NCBI RefSeq assembly: GCF_003032475.1
Contig: NZ_CP028369.1
Coordinates: forward strand, 8,370,001-8,434,000
Direction of reading: 5' to 3'
DNA from: Streptomyces sp. P3
Lineage (GTDB): Bacteria; Actinomycetota; Actinomycetes; Streptomycetales; Streptomycetaceae
Length of the DNA stretch: 64,000 nucleotides
The position numbers and the translations under genes are program-made. Within the stretch, counting starts at the first letter, position 1, and the number at the start of each line of letters is the position of its first letter. The notes beneath the pieces are model-generated. The model was not told where the DNA came from. It ran no database searches and saw only the letters and a list, made by a program, of their open reading frames with translations. This document shows positions 1-9,267 of the stretch, piece after piece.

Positions 1-2
1 CG

Positions 3-1400
3 GGTGGCTACACCCTGCGGCAGACCCGTGATGCCAGCGGCACGGTGACTGACCGCACGTACACCCGGGACAGCGACGGCGTGACCCTCGTATCCGACAC
101 GGTCACGCAGACCGTGAACGGCCAGGTAGCCCGCCACTCCGGCTGGTCGGACCAGGGTTACCAATACGACGCGGCGGGTCGACTCACCTCGGTCGTGGAC
201 ACCGCGAACACCGTCTGCACCGTCCGCAACTACACCTTCGACAAACGGGCCAACCGGACCGCGCTGACCACCACGACTGGCCAGCCCGGTCTCGACTGCC
301 CCACCACGGGAGGCACGACCACCACCCAGACGTACGACAGCGCCGACCGGCTGACCGACACGGGTTACGTCTACGACGCCTTCGGCCGGACCACCGCCCT
401 CCCGGGCAGCGTGGCCGTCGGCTACTACGCCAACGACCTCGTCCGTCAGCAGACCGCGAACGGCACCCGCCAGACCTGGGAGCTCGACGCCCTCCACCGG
501 CTCCGTTCCTCCACGGTCGAGACGGGCAGTGGCTCGACGTGGACACAGACCCAGTCCAAACTCAACCACTACGACAGCGACGGCGACAGCCCGCGCTGGA
601 TCACCGAAGACGGTTCGGGCTCCGTGAGCCGCATCGTCGAATCTCTCGGCGGTTCCATCGGTGCGATCACCAGCAAGACCGGCGACACCGTCCTGCAACT
701 GTCCAACATCCATGGAGACATAGCTCTCCAGTTGCCCCTGGACACCTCCAAGGCGCCCGTCGCACTCGACAACGACGAGTACGGCAACGCCCGGGCCGGC
801 CAGGCTCAGACGCGCTACAACTGGCTTGGGGACAAGCAGCGTTCCAGTGAGACTCCGACTGGCACCGTCCTCATGGGTGCCCGGCTTTACAACCCTGCCA
901 CGGGACGCTTCCTGTCGCTCGACCCCGTCTACGGCGGTAGCTCCAACGCGTACGAGTACTGCGCCGGCGACCCGGTGAACTGCACCGACCTGGACGGCCG
1001 CTGGAGCCGGACGAAAAATCGCTCATATTCGTGGGGACGGCTCTCGGTCAAGTACTGGGCGCCCGGAGGCTGGGGTACCGGCGTCGGTGGCGTATCGGTC
1101 AAGGTCGTCGCCAATAAGCGGTGGACTTACCGGATCGGCAACTACGGCTGGTACACGTACACCATCGTCGGAGCTGTCACCGGCCTCCTCGCGCTGATCT
1201 TCATCCCTGCGGCGCCGATCATCGTCGCGGTAGGGTTGTTGCTGACCATCGTCCTGGCAACCATCCAGGTTGTCGCCAACTGGGCGGCCAATACTGGCCG
1301 GTGTTTGCATATCAACGCCGGCGCCAGCGTCTACAACAAGTGGTGGACCCCGCGCTATATCTTCGGACGCTACGTCTACCCCTGGCGTGGCAGCTGCTGA
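3..1400 (+). CDS. RHS repeat-associated core protein, C-terminal part (5' end outside window)
   Basis: The frame is open from the first bases, so this is the C-terminal part of a larger protein. It has YD/RHS-type repeats (for example YQYDAAGRLTSV, YDAFGRT) and the classic RHS core end: DEYGNAR, YNWLGDKQR, MGARLYNPATGRFLSLDP, YEYCAGDPVNCTDLDG. RHS proteins form a shell that encloses a variable C-terminal toxin. The tip after DLDG is about 120 residues. It has a strongly hydrophobic stretch (TVVGA-like start, then LLALIFIPAAPIIVAVGLLL) of one or two membrane helices and no nuclease motif I recognise. A membrane-acting toxin is my inference. The small membrane protein about 150 bp downstream is a candidate immunity partner. 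Confidence 0.85.
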   Translation, partial: GGYTLRQTRDASGTVTDRTYTRDSDGVTLVSDTVTQTVNGQVARHSGWSDQGYQYDAAGRLTSVVDTANTVCTVRNYTFDKRANRTALTTTTGQPGLDCPTTGGTTTTQTYDSADRLTDTGYVYDAFGRTTALPGSVAVGYYANDLVRQQTANGTRQTWELDALHRLRSSTVETGSGSTWTQTQSKLNHYDSDGDSPRWITEDGSGSVSRIVESLGGSIGAITSKTGDTVLQLSNIHGDIALQLPLDTSKAPVALDNDEYGNARAGQAQTRYNWLGDKQRSSETPTGTVLMGARLYNPATGRFLSLDPVYGGSSNAYEYCAGDPVNCTDLDGRWSRTKNRSYSWGRLSVKYWAPGGWGTGVGGVSVKVVANKRWTYRIGNYGWYTYTIVGAVTGLLALIFIPAAPIIVAVGLLLTIVLATIQVVANWAANTGRCLHINAGASVYNKWWTPRYIFGRYVYPWRGSC

Positions 1401-1441
1401 CAAGAGCTGATCGCTAGCAGGATCCGCACATCACCATGACG

Positions 1442-1472
1442 GGGGCACCGAGGCATTACGCTCCGGTGCCCC
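1442..1472 (+). terminator. Hairpin terminator after the RHS gene
   Basis: A perfect 9-bp stem (GGGGCACCG / CGGTGCCCC) with a 13-nt loop lies about 40 bp after the RHS stop codon. There is no strong T-run, as is common in Streptomyces. Its position fits transcription termination of the RHS gene. Confidence 0.6.
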
Positions 1473-1549
1473 TGTTCACATCTGGCGACTGACCCTCCGG
1501 GTCTGGCTGCCGCCCGCAGTACTCAACCGTCATTCCATCGAACAGAGAT

Positions 1550-1738
1550 GTGAGCTGCATGAACCAGCACAAGCGTGCCGCGGTCGCCTTCTTGGTGATG
1601 GGCGTGGTCTACGTCCTCATCGGGATACCGCTCTCCGTGGCCTTCGGGCGCGGATTCGGAGCCCCGCTCTTCTGGCTGGCGTCGGGCAGTCTCGCTGCAG
1701 CGTGGTTCCTCGAGCGCAAGGCGTCCAGCCTTCGCTAG
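1550..1738 (+). CDS. Small two-helix membrane protein
   Basis: This encodes 62 residues from GTG, or 59 from the ATG at 1559. Two hydrophobic segments (AAVAFLVMGVVYVLIGIPLSVAF and APLFWLASGSLAAAWFL) are joined by a short loop, and the C-terminus is basic. I do not recognise a family. Its place right after an RHS gene with a hydrophobic tip suggests an immunity role, because immunity genes normally follow their RHS toxin. That is inference from position only. The start choice is uncertain, since neither candidate has a strong ribosome binding site. Confidence 0.55.
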   Translation: MSCMNQHKRAAVAFLVMGVVYVLIGIPLSVAFGRGFGAPLFWLASGSLAAAWFLERKASSLR

Positions 1739-2162
1739 ACGAGCGGGTTCGGGCCGTCGCCACTTCGAAGGGGCGGGGGCCCAGCTGCATAGTGACGCGG
1801 ATCCGCCGCTTGTCCCGGTTGTCGGGCCGTCTACCTGTTGAGGGTCTCCCTCGTGTGGAGATATCGCGCCATGGGCGATGAGGGGATCAGACGAGATCGC
1901 GCAGACTACGGATTGCGGTTGCCCTCATAGCGGCGGGGGTCACCGGCACGCCGGTTGTTCCGGGATGACCGGCGCCGCCTCCCGCGACAGCAAGCCTCCG
2001 CAGGCTCCCTGAGGGGGGCGAGGAGGGCGTCGGTGTACCGCTCGGTGAGGGTAGCCAGCGTTCGCGGGCTTGGTCCTTGTCCATTACATGCAGGACAGGC
2101 CGCAGCAGCCTGCCCTGGTTATGAGGGGCCCACAGGCTGAACTGATCCCCCGCCAGAAAAAG
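1739..2162. other. Intergenic stretch between the small membrane gene and tniQ
   Basis: About 420 bp without a gene I can support. Short open frames exist on both strands, such as a 65-codon minus-strand frame at 1887-2084, but they overlap one another and show no recognisable domain. The stretch lies beyond the 3' end of tniQ and could hold a transposon end. A TGTCCC motif at 1811 is the only hint, and I found no convincing repeated binding sites or target duplication. Confidence 0.4.
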
Positions 2163-4868
2163 CTACTCAAGATCGTCCCGCTTCGATGTGGTGAGCAGGG
2201 TCGGCCCTGCGGGCGGAGGCGGGTTCGTCGCCGAGAACGCTGGCGTCGGAGCCTCTTCGCCGCGTTGCCACGCGTGGATGACGGCGAGGATGCGGCGTCC
2301 TGGGCCGGTGAGCTGCATCGGCGTGGTGGGGGTGGCGCGTTCGATGAGGTGGAGGCCGAGGTCGGCTTCAACCTGGCGGATGGCAGTTCGGAGGGTGGCG
2401 TCAACGATGTCGAGGGCTTTGGCGGCTTTGGCGAGACTGCCGTAGGGGGCTGCGGCGGCGAAGAGTTCGAGGCGAGTTCGGCCCAGTCTGCCGGTGAGCG
2501 CGGGCCGCAGCTGTGACGGGATGTGTTGGAGTTCGGTATCGCGGTGGAGAACGCGTTGGTGGCTTCCTCCACCACGTGTGCGGGTTTGTATGCCGGCTTC
2601 CTTGATGCGCTTGAGCAGAGTGGATGCGCCGATGCCCAGCTCGGCCGCGAGATCGGTGGCGGAGCGTTGACGGACGAGGTACTGCTCTTGCAGCCATTCC
2701 CGGTCGATGTGGACCGTTCGATTGTGTCCGGGTTCGCGTGGGCGGCGTAGGGGGATGCCGTATTCGTCGGCGAGGTTGGTGATCACACGTGCACTCACCC
2801 CGATCTGGTCGCCGATCTGTTGGAGTGTGCGCTGCCGCACGGTGTAGAGGCGGGCGAGGTCGTCGGGTGGCAGTGCCTCCCGTGCGTAACGCAGGGCTGC
2901 GTTGGGTCGCCAGCCGTGAGCTGCGCGCTGGGTGGTGGGAGCGGGGTGGAGGGCCAGGAGGTAGCGGACCACTTCGGGCGTGGTGTCGAGTTTCTGCGCG
3001 GCCGCGGTGGGTGACTGGGAAGGGCCGCGGATGAGCTGGTGCAGTCGGGCGAGGTCGACGGTGTGGGGGTCGCATCCGGGCAGGTCGAGTCCGTCGAGCA
3101 GGGTTGTGGGTGGTTGCCAGGTGAGTGGTTCGTGGGCGAGGTGGTGGCGGTTCAGGAATGCGCGGGCCACGTCGTCGAGGGCTTCGGCCAGGGCGGGGGT
3201 GTGCCAGACGGGGAACTTGACCTTGTGGTCGCGCACGGTTCGAGGTGTCGTGTTGGGGGTGGGTTGTGCGCTGAGGCGCTCGACGAGTACCGCGCGTACG
3301 ATGCCGGCTCGGCGCTGCTTGCCTGCCGAGATGCCCACGGTGCGGCAGATGCTGTGCCACTGCTCGTCGGGCAGCAGCTGGTGGTAGTCCAGGTGTCGGC
3401 GCCGGTGGTAGGCGATCGGGATGTCGGTGTTGTCGAGGTAGTCGCTGACGCGGGTGAGTGCTTCTTGGACGGCATCCCAGTGGCCTGACTTCTCCAGCAC
3501 GCGCAGCATGCGGGACATGTGGCTGGAGTTGAGGTGAGAGCCGAGGCTGGTGAAGGCTGCCTTCTTGTCCATTCGGCTGCCGACGATCAAGAGCATCGCA
3601 GACAGGGCCTGACGCATGATCGTGTCGAACGCGCCTTGCGCGGGGGCTATCCGTAGCCACCAGCCCGGCCAGGCGAGAGTGGGGATCTTGCGGGCGCGTT
3701 GGGTCGCCCGGCCCGCGTCGGCGGGTGGCTTTCGGGGGGTCGAAGTGACGGCTCGATGGCGCAATTGCTCGCTCAGCGGCCGGCGGTGTAGGCCAGCGGC
3801 AAGGTGCACGGACTTGAGAAGAGGGCTGATGTCGGCACCCCACGTGCTCACGGTCAGGGCCGCCTGGGGCGACACCCGCGAGACGGCTTCCACCAAGGAC
3901 CTCATGCGCTGCCTGGCTTCAGCGAACGCGGGCTGGTTGAGGATGTTCAGTGCGGCAAGAACGGCCGCAGCCGTCGACGGCGCCCCCGGTGGCGCCGATG
4001 CGCCGGGACGGTCGGGGAAGCGCGAGGTGTGTTCCCGGGTGGGCATGCGGGTGACGACCTCGGCGGGGATGCCGTGGGTGAGGCAGGTGTCGGACATCAG
4101 ATCCGCTGCCCGGGAGGCGGCCATGAGGAAGCGGGCGGCCAGCGCGCGGATGTCGGCGAGGGCGACCCGGGCCGGCTGGGGGTCGGCCGCGTAGATCCCG
4201 AACTCGGCCCTGCCGGTGTCGATGCAGGTGGCAAGCAGGTGCTGAGCCTGGAGCACCGGAGATTCGGCCGGGAACGGGAGGCTGGGGGCCGAGGTCAGGT
4301 CGTGGTGGCAGCGGGGGTGCTTGTCGCTGCCCCGCGTCGTGTTCGCGCACCGGCCGGGGATCGGGATGCCGTAGCCGCTGTGCGGGCGCATGTGTTGCGG
4401 GCGCAGGCAGCCCGGGCAGTCGTCGGCCAGCAGCCGGTTGTGCACCAGGCAGGCGAACGACCAGCCCAGCCGCCACGACACCTGCCAGCGTCCGCCGCTC
4501 TCGGACAGGCAGACGGGACAGTAGCGCGAGCCCCTCGCGCGGCCCCAGAGCAGCCGCTGGTCGACTCGCCTGCTGTGCGGGTTGAGCACCAGGGCGCGCT
4601 GGTCGTAGGGGCGCAGCGTCATCCGGTGCACCTGCCCGGCCGTGATGCCGGTGGCCGACGCGATCGACTCCAGCTCCAGGTCAGTGGGCATCCCCGACCA
4701 GTCCCACCGGGCCGGTGACAGCCCCTCGTGGCGCGGAAGAAAGCCCAGGGCGGGCAGGAGGTCATTGAGGTAGGTGTCCGTGCGGTGTGCGATCGCCTCG
4801 ACCCAGGAGTCCAGTGCTTCTCCCGGCACCGGTGCCACGCGGATCGGTAGCGTACGGACGAAGCTCAC
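2163..4868 (-). CDS. tniQ: TniQ/TnsD-family target-selection protein with LysR-like C-terminus
   Basis: TniQ proteins choose the target site for Tn7/Tn5053-like transposons. The N-terminus (RTLPIRVAPVPGEALDSWV) is typical, and a zinc-finger set follows: CPVC at 117-120, H143, CPGC at 151-154. The protein is 901 residues from the GTG at 4868, far longer than a plain TniQ. The extension holds helix-turn-helix-like segments, and near residues 790-865 there is a LysR-type HTH (SLAKAAKALDIVDATLRTAI). The GTG start overlaps the tniB stop as GTGA; the frame is open further upstream but that part lies inside tniB. Repeat copy 2 keeps only the first ~107 codons (26715-27036). Confidence 0.85.
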   Translation of the reverse strand: MSFVRTLPIRVAPVPGEALDSWVEAIAHRTDTYLNDLLPALGFLPRHEGLSPARWDWSGMPTDLELESIASATGITAGQVHRMTLRPYDQRALVLNPHSRRVDQRLLWGRARGSRYCPVCLSESGGRWQVSWRLGWSFACLVHNRLLADDCPGCLRPQHMRPHSGYGIPIPGRCANTTRGSDKHPRCHHDLTSAPSLPFPAESPVLQAQHLLATCIDTGRAEFGIYAADPQPARVALADIRALAARFLMAASRAADLMSDTCLTHGIPAEVVTRMPTREHTSRFPDRPGASAPPGAPSTAAAVLAALNILNQPAFAEARQRMRSLVEAVSRVSPQAALTVSTWGADISPLLKSVHLAAGLHRRPLSEQLRHRAVTSTPRKPPADAGRATQRARKIPTLAWPGWWLRIAPAQGAFDTIMRQALSAMLLIVGSRMDKKAAFTSLGSHLNSSHMSRMLRVLEKSGHWDAVQEALTRVSDYLDNTDIPIAYHRRRHLDYHQLLPDEQWHSICRTVGISAGKQRRAGIVRAVLVERLSAQPTPNTTPRTVRDHKVKFPVWHTPALAEALDDVARAFLNRHHLAHEPLTWQPPTTLLDGLDLPGCDPHTVDLARLHQLIRGPSQSPTAAAQKLDTTPEVVRYLLALHPAPTTQRAAHGWRPNAALRYAREALPPDDLARLYTVRQRTLQQIGDQIGVSARVITNLADEYGIPLRRPREPGHNRTVHIDREWLQEQYLVRQRSATDLAAELGIGASTLLKRIKEAGIQTRTRGGGSHQRVLHRDTELQHIPSQLRPALTGRLGRTRLELFAAAAPYGSLAKAAKALDIVDATLRTAIRQVEADLGLHLIERATPTTPMQLTGPGRRILAVIHAWQRGEEAPTPAFSATNPPPPAGPTLLTTSKRDDLE

Positions 4869-6001
4869 GCCACGTGCTTCGCAGTGCGCGAGCGGCGAGA
4901 GTTGGGCTTGGTCGTCATGCGACCGCGTTCGAACTTCTTCGCCAGCGCCTTGCGCGCCCGCTCCGCCGCCGCGTCGAGCTTCACCTGGTCGAGGAGTTCC
5001 TCGTCCAGGAGCTCGGCGCCGGTGCGGGCAGCACGCTGGCATCCACGGTTGATCAGCGTCATCAACGAGCCGATGTGCCCGGTGGTGCGGATGTAGAGGT
5101 AGTCGGACAGGCCGTCGGCGACCATGCCGGGGAACTTCCGGCACAGCACGATCCGCTTTTCCAGGGCGAGCAGCATGCTGCGCCACTCACGGCGGTGCTT
5201 GTCGTTGGTGACGACGAACGGCTCCATCGTCAGCGGGGTGGTGCGGCGCGCGGTCTGGGCGAGCGTGATGTTGCCGCGGGAGTTGGCCTCGGAGTACAGG
5301 CCGCGGTTGCCCAGCTCGACACCGATGAAGATGATCGTGACGGGGAACTCGTTCGCGATGTACTTGAAGTGGTTGCTGACCTCGGTCCCGTTGCGGTCAT
5401 GCCACTTCAGGAAGTGCATGTCGTCAATGACCAAGACGCGCGTCTCACATTCCAACACGCAGTCCAGGGCGCGCTGAGCGAAGAGCGTGGCGGTGCCGCT
5501 CTTGCGGCCGGGGTGCGCGTAGTACTCCAGCAGCGACCGGTTGAAGTCCTTCATGCCGATATTGCTGGTCAGACCGACCCGGCAGACCGGCCACCGCTCG
5601 TGTCCGGCGGGGGTGAACGTACCCTCCCGCTCGATCACCCGCCGGTGATACTTCAGCACGAAGTCCAGGACCGCGGTGGTCTTGCCGAGCCCTGGGAAGG
5701 CGTCCACCGCCACGGCGCCCTTGGCTTTGTCACCGTCCTGCTGATTGCTGTCGACGATGTCCCGCAAGTCCTCGTGCAGCGCCTTGAGTTGCGGCGTACC
5801 GATCGGACCCAGGTTGGCGTGCCAGACGCTCCGGGCCTGCTCGTACTCCAGCAACGCCGCCTCGCCCAGGAGCGCCTTCTGTTTCAGCGTGAGCAGCTCC
5901 GGCGGCTGCCGCTTCGGCGCCTCGGCAAGAGCTCGCAGTCCCTCCTTCCGCGAGAGTGTGAGGTTGTCCAGCGGCGGGTTCTCGGGGCGGGTCGGCATCA
6001 T
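4865..6001 (-). CDS. tniB: TniB/TnsC-like AAA+ transposition ATPase
   Basis: 378 residues. The Walker A motif is PGLGKTT (about 103-109) in the context AVDAFPGLGKTTAVLDF, and Walker B is VLVIDDMHF (about 189-197). Such ATPases bind target DNA and link the target selector (TniQ) to the DDE transposase. The start at 6001 overlaps the tnsAB stop as ATGA, and the stop overlaps the tniQ GTG, so the three genes look translationally coupled. An ATG one codon later is also possible. Copy 2 of this gene is frameshifted, so this is the intact version. Confidence 0.88.
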   Translation of the reverse strand: MMPTRPENPPLDNLTLSRKEGLRALAEAPKRQPPELLTLKQKALLGEAALLEYEQARSVWHANLGPIGTPQLKALHEDLRDIVDSNQQDGDKAKGAVAVDAFPGLGKTTAVLDFVLKYHRRVIEREGTFTPAGHERWPVCRVGLTSNIGMKDFNRSLLEYYAHPGRKSGTATLFAQRALDCVLECETRVLVIDDMHFLKWHDRNGTEVSNHFKYIANEFPVTIIFIGVELGNRGLYSEANSRGNITLAQTARRTTPLTMEPFVVTNDKHRREWRSMLLALEKRIVLCRKFPGMVADGLSDYLYIRTTGHIGSLMTLINRGCQRAARTGAELLDEELLDQVKLDAAAERARKALAKKFERGRMTTKPNSRRSRTAKHVA

Positions 6002-9000
6002 GCGTCCTCCAGGGCATCGTCGTAGAAGTCCCCGTCGTCATCGGGGCCGTCGAGTTCGTCGTCCTCGTCGTCGTCGCTGGGCACCGGGCCCTCATACGGC
6101 TCGGCCTCGCCCGCCTGGGGCTCCTCCGCGTCATCGTCGTCGTCGCCGGCGGCCAGGATCCGGGCGACGGACGGCAGCGCGCGTACGTCGTCCCACACGG
6201 TCTCCGGCAGGTCGAAGGCGGACTGTTCACGGGCCTGGCGCAGGGCAAGCCGCCGCTCCGGCAACGTCAGCCCCAGGCCCAGGTGCCACCGTTCCAGGAG
6301 CTCGGCCACCGCGGTCTCGTCGTCGGGGAAGGGCGACTTCTCGCCCGCCACCTTCCGGGCGAGTTCGATGGCTCCCTCGCTGATCGGGAACTTCAACGCC
6401 GGCGCGTGCTCCCACTCCAGGGCGTGCCAGCGGCGGGTGTCCGGGCGCCGGAAGTAGATGTAGTTGATGTTGTCCGGGTCGACCTGGATGGGCCACATGC
6501 CCTTGGCCTTGACCCCGGTGTACTCGCTGCTCTCGCCCCGGTAGCCGTCCAGCCCGGGGCCGTTGTAGCGGCACTTGCGGATCTCGACACCGTAGTGGTG
6601 CAGCGGCTTCCACTCGGTCTTGAGGAACTCGAAGCCGAGCGCGGGGTCGCGTGGCACCTCGACGTACCCGGCCCGGGCAATCCCGTGCTCGAACATCATC
6701 GCCGGTGACAGCCGCTGGCCCGGCACGTTCGCGTCGAGGAGCCCCCTATGCGGCCGGTGGTGATACGTGCAGGCCACCCACTCACGGATGATCGCCTCCA
6801 ACTCGTGGAGGAAGAAGAACGCCGCGTCCTCCGGCCGCTCGCCCCGCGAGAACACATCCGGCCCCTTATACCCGGGCAGCGACTCCAGCAGCCCCTCGCG
6901 CAGGGTCTTGAAGAATCGCTCGAGCGGACCTTTGTCGCGGCCCGTTCGCAGGCGAGCCGGCTGGATCGACAGCCCCAGACGCTGGCACACCGAGGTGATG
7001 TGCTCGCTGATGTACGGCTTGCCGTGGTCGACCACGATGGTCTCGGGAACCAGCGCCGGGCCCGCGACCCCCTTCGCCTCGACGTCCTCCCGGTCTTCCT
7101 TGGCGTCCTTTTCGAGCGCCTTGCGCTCCACGAAGACCGTGCGGGGGATGCCGTGATCGGGCCAGACCGCCCACGACGGCCAGCCCTTGCCCGGCGGCCG
7201 GGGACGATAGGTCTGGAACAGCACCGCCGCGACGTCGATGGACTGCGTGGACACCGGCGTCACCCGGATCCCCGTTACGCACCGGTCGTACCAGTCCATC
7301 GCGACGGTCAGCTCGGCCTGCACCCACTTCAGCGTGATCGGGTCCATCGCGAAGACGTCCAGGCGTGTGGTGTCCATCAGCAGGTACTCGCCCGGCCTGG
7401 TCGGCCGCAGCTTTCCGTACGCGCCCGGCGGCCGGGAGGCGATGTCCCGGTTGCGTTTCGTGCTGAGGCGGAACGTCGGCAGCCGCCGCTCCAGCTCCTC
7501 CAGCCATCGGTACGCGGTCGCCCGGGTCGGCAGCTTCACCTCGCCCTTGCCGTAGCGGGCCTCCAGTCGCGGGCCGACGGCGCGGATCACCTTCGCGCGG
7601 GTCGGTTTTGACTCCGACTCCTGCCCGTGCTCGGCCATGATCTCCAGGGCCATCTCCACCCACCGCTCATCGGCCCGGCCGAGCCTGCCCATGTCCCCGC
7701 TTCCGCGATCCGGGCCGCCGTGCACCAGCCCGGCCTCGCGGTCAAGCAGGAAGGCGCGCACCCATCGCTTGATGGTTCTCACGCTCACGCCCACCTCGGT
7801 GGCTTTCGTTTCGTAGCGCTGCAGTTTGGGCACTGTGGCCGCGTACTGCGCCCGCGGTTCGCCCGGCTCCGGCGCCTTCTCACTGCCCGAACGAAAGCCG
7901 GTCAGAACCTCGTTGACATGCGCGGCCCGTTCCCTGACCTCGGCCAGCTCCTCCTCGCTGAGCAGAGCGAACAGCACCGAGGCCGTCTCGCCGTCCTCGT
8001 CGGCCTCCGGCCCCGGCCCGGTCGCGATGACCGTGGCCCGGCCCGAGGAGAGCGCCACTCTCAAGGACAGCCGGAACCTGCGGTCGGCCGCATCGCGGAC
8101 CAGGAGCTCGTTGCCCGCGGCCGAGCCGAACATCTCTTCCACCACGACGACTTCGCCGTCGTACTTCAGCCTCGTGCCCACCCCGACACGTACCGCGGCT
8201 CCGTTCACATGTCCTCCCGAACGAGATCCCCGTATTCGATAGGCCGGTTCGTCGTCACCGCCGTCGAGCTCGGACGCGTCGATGGGATGAGGGAGGTCGC
8301 GTCGACCGGAGCCGACCACCGTGGCCGGCCCCTGGCCCAGGACGTGCCGCCGGGACAAGACCTCCGTCAGGTCGGTCACGAAGTGCTGGCTCCACAACAG
8401 CCGCAGGACGGCGGCCCGTACCTTCCAGTCGGGGTGTCGAGGGAAGGCGTGAAACGCCTCGCTCAGGGTCGCCCCGTGTAGATCCGCCTGCCGTATCTCC
8501 GTGAGCAGGTCTTCGTCGAAGAGCCAGTCTCGGCGATAGCCCGCGAGGAAGCGCAGGTTGGCCAACTCGCCCTCGGGCGGCTCGGACCATACTTCGAAGT
8601 CCCAGCCGCGTGACAGGACGACCTCGCGGGCCCAGGCGAGCGCGAAGTTCACCTTCGGTCGGGTGAGCAAGTGCCGCGGTTTGACGTCCACGACCAGTGG
8701 AACGTCCTTCTCGCGCAGTACGAGGTAGTCCGGGACGTGGCGACGTTTCCGCCCGTCCACGGTGGTGGTGAGGAGGAACGGCTGGGCGAAGACGGCCGTC
8801 ACGTTCTGGTCGAAGTCGGCGTAGAGCAGGCGTGTCAGCTCAAGGCGGGACTCGTAGACGACGTGGTCCCGCATGGTGGAAGACCAGTGCGTGCCGGAGT
8901 AGTGCTTCTGCCCGTTGCGCCAGCGGAACGTACGCCACGGGATGGAGGGCTCGAAGACATCGACTCCCGACGTCGACCAGATCAGGTCCTCGTCGATCTT

Positions 9001-9051
9001 TCCGTTCGTACGACGGAGACTCATCGAGACTTCGTCAATCACCCGCGACAT
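5998..9051 (-). CDS. tnsAB: TnsA-TnsB fusion transposase
   Basis: One 1017-residue protein from the ATG at 9051, preceded by GGAGGTG. Residues ~60-130 match the TnsA endonuclease core: E68 (ESRLELTRLL), D108 (RHVPDYLV) and VDVKP with K124. An HTH (VSVRTIKRWV) sits near 420. A TnsB/TniA-type DDE core follows: D559 (LLMDTTRLD), D674 (IVVDHGKPY), E710 (GPLERFFKTLR). TnsA cuts the 5' and TnsB the 3' transposon strands, so a fusion predicts cut-and-paste movement. The last ~50 residues are almost all acidic, possibly a TniB contact. The frame is open upstream to 9144, but the RBS favours 9051. Copy 2 carries many indels. Confidence 0.85.
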   Translation of the reverse strand: MSRVIDEVSMSLRRTNGKIDEDLIWSTSGVDVFEPSIPWRTFRWRNGQKHYSGTHWSSTMRDHVVYESRLELTRLLYADFDQNVTAVFAQPFLLTTTVDGRKRRHVPDYLVLREKDVPLVVDVKPRHLLTRPKVNFALAWAREVVLSRGWDFEVWSEPPEGELANLRFLAGYRRDWLFDEDLLTEIRQADLHGATLSEAFHAFPRHPDWKVRAAVLRLLWSQHFVTDLTEVLSRRHVLGQGPATVVGSGRRDLPHPIDASELDGGDDEPAYRIRGSRSGGHVNGAAVRVGVGTRLKYDGEVVVVEEMFGSAAGNELLVRDAADRRFRLSLRVALSSGRATVIATGPGPEADEDGETASVLFALLSEEELAEVRERAAHVNEVLTGFRSGSEKAPEPGEPRAQYAATVPKLQRYETKATEVGVSVRTIKRWVRAFLLDREAGLVHGGPDRGSGDMGRLGRADERWVEMALEIMAEHGQESESKPTRAKVIRAVGPRLEARYGKGEVKLPTRATAYRWLEELERRLPTFRLSTKRNRDIASRPPGAYGKLRPTRPGEYLLMDTTRLDVFAMDPITLKWVQAELTVAMDWYDRCVTGIRVTPVSTQSIDVAAVLFQTYRPRPPGKGWPSWAVWPDHGIPRTVFVERKALEKDAKEDREDVEAKGVAGPALVPETIVVDHGKPYISEHITSVCQRLGLSIQPARLRTGRDKGPLERFFKTLREGLLESLPGYKGPDVFSRGERPEDAAFFFLHELEAIIREWVACTYHHRPHRGLLDANVPGQRLSPAMMFEHGIARAGYVEVPRDPALGFEFLKTEWKPLHHYGVEIRKCRYNGPGLDGYRGESSEYTGVKAKGMWPIQVDPDNINYIYFRRPDTRRWHALEWEHAPALKFPISEGAIELARKVAGEKSPFPDDETAVAELLERWHLGLGLTLPERRLALRQAREQSAFDLPETVWDDVRALPSVARILAAGDDDDDAEEPQAGEAEPYEGPVPSDDDEDDELDGPDDDGDFYDDALEDA

Positions 9052-9267
9052 GCCCCACCTCCGAGCAGCCAGAGCGGGGCGCAGAGCTCCCGGTCCCGAC
9101 CAGCTGCGACGTCTCCACAATCGAGCTGAAGGGGACCGCTGCATAGAACGGGGCCGGGAACAGCACTACGACGAGTGAACGATCAGACAGCAGTTCGTCT
9201 CACCGCGCTGTCCTTTGGGCCGGACAAAGGCCACCACTAATTGGAAAGGGACACGCGAAATGCGAAC
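9052..9267 (-). other. Spacer upstream of tnsAB; possible transposon end or terminator
   Basis: A 216-bp gap between the lipoprotein stop and the tnsAB start, the same in both repeat copies (31224-31439). On the minus strand it contains a small hairpin (CCTTTG / CAAAGG with a 7-nt loop, near 9217-9235) and two TGTCC motifs. In Tn7-like elements an end normally lies just upstream of the transposase gene, so the right end may be here, but I cannot define it. Confidence 0.35.

Noticed and set aside
2070..4718. Several plus-strand frames opposite tniQ.
   Set aside because: They mirror tniQ codons, have biased composition and no recognisable domains.
4869..5186. N-terminal extension of TniQ (about 106 extra codons).
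   Set aside because: It lies entirely inside tniB in another frame, is Arg/Pro-rich, and the GTG at 4868 is coupled to the tniB stop.
1811..9253. TGTCCC motifs at 1811 (plus) and 9253 (minus) as terminal inverted repeats of a cargo-free transposon.
   Set aside because: Only six bases match, the flanks show no 5-bp target duplication, and I found no array of longer repeats as expected for TnsB binding sites.
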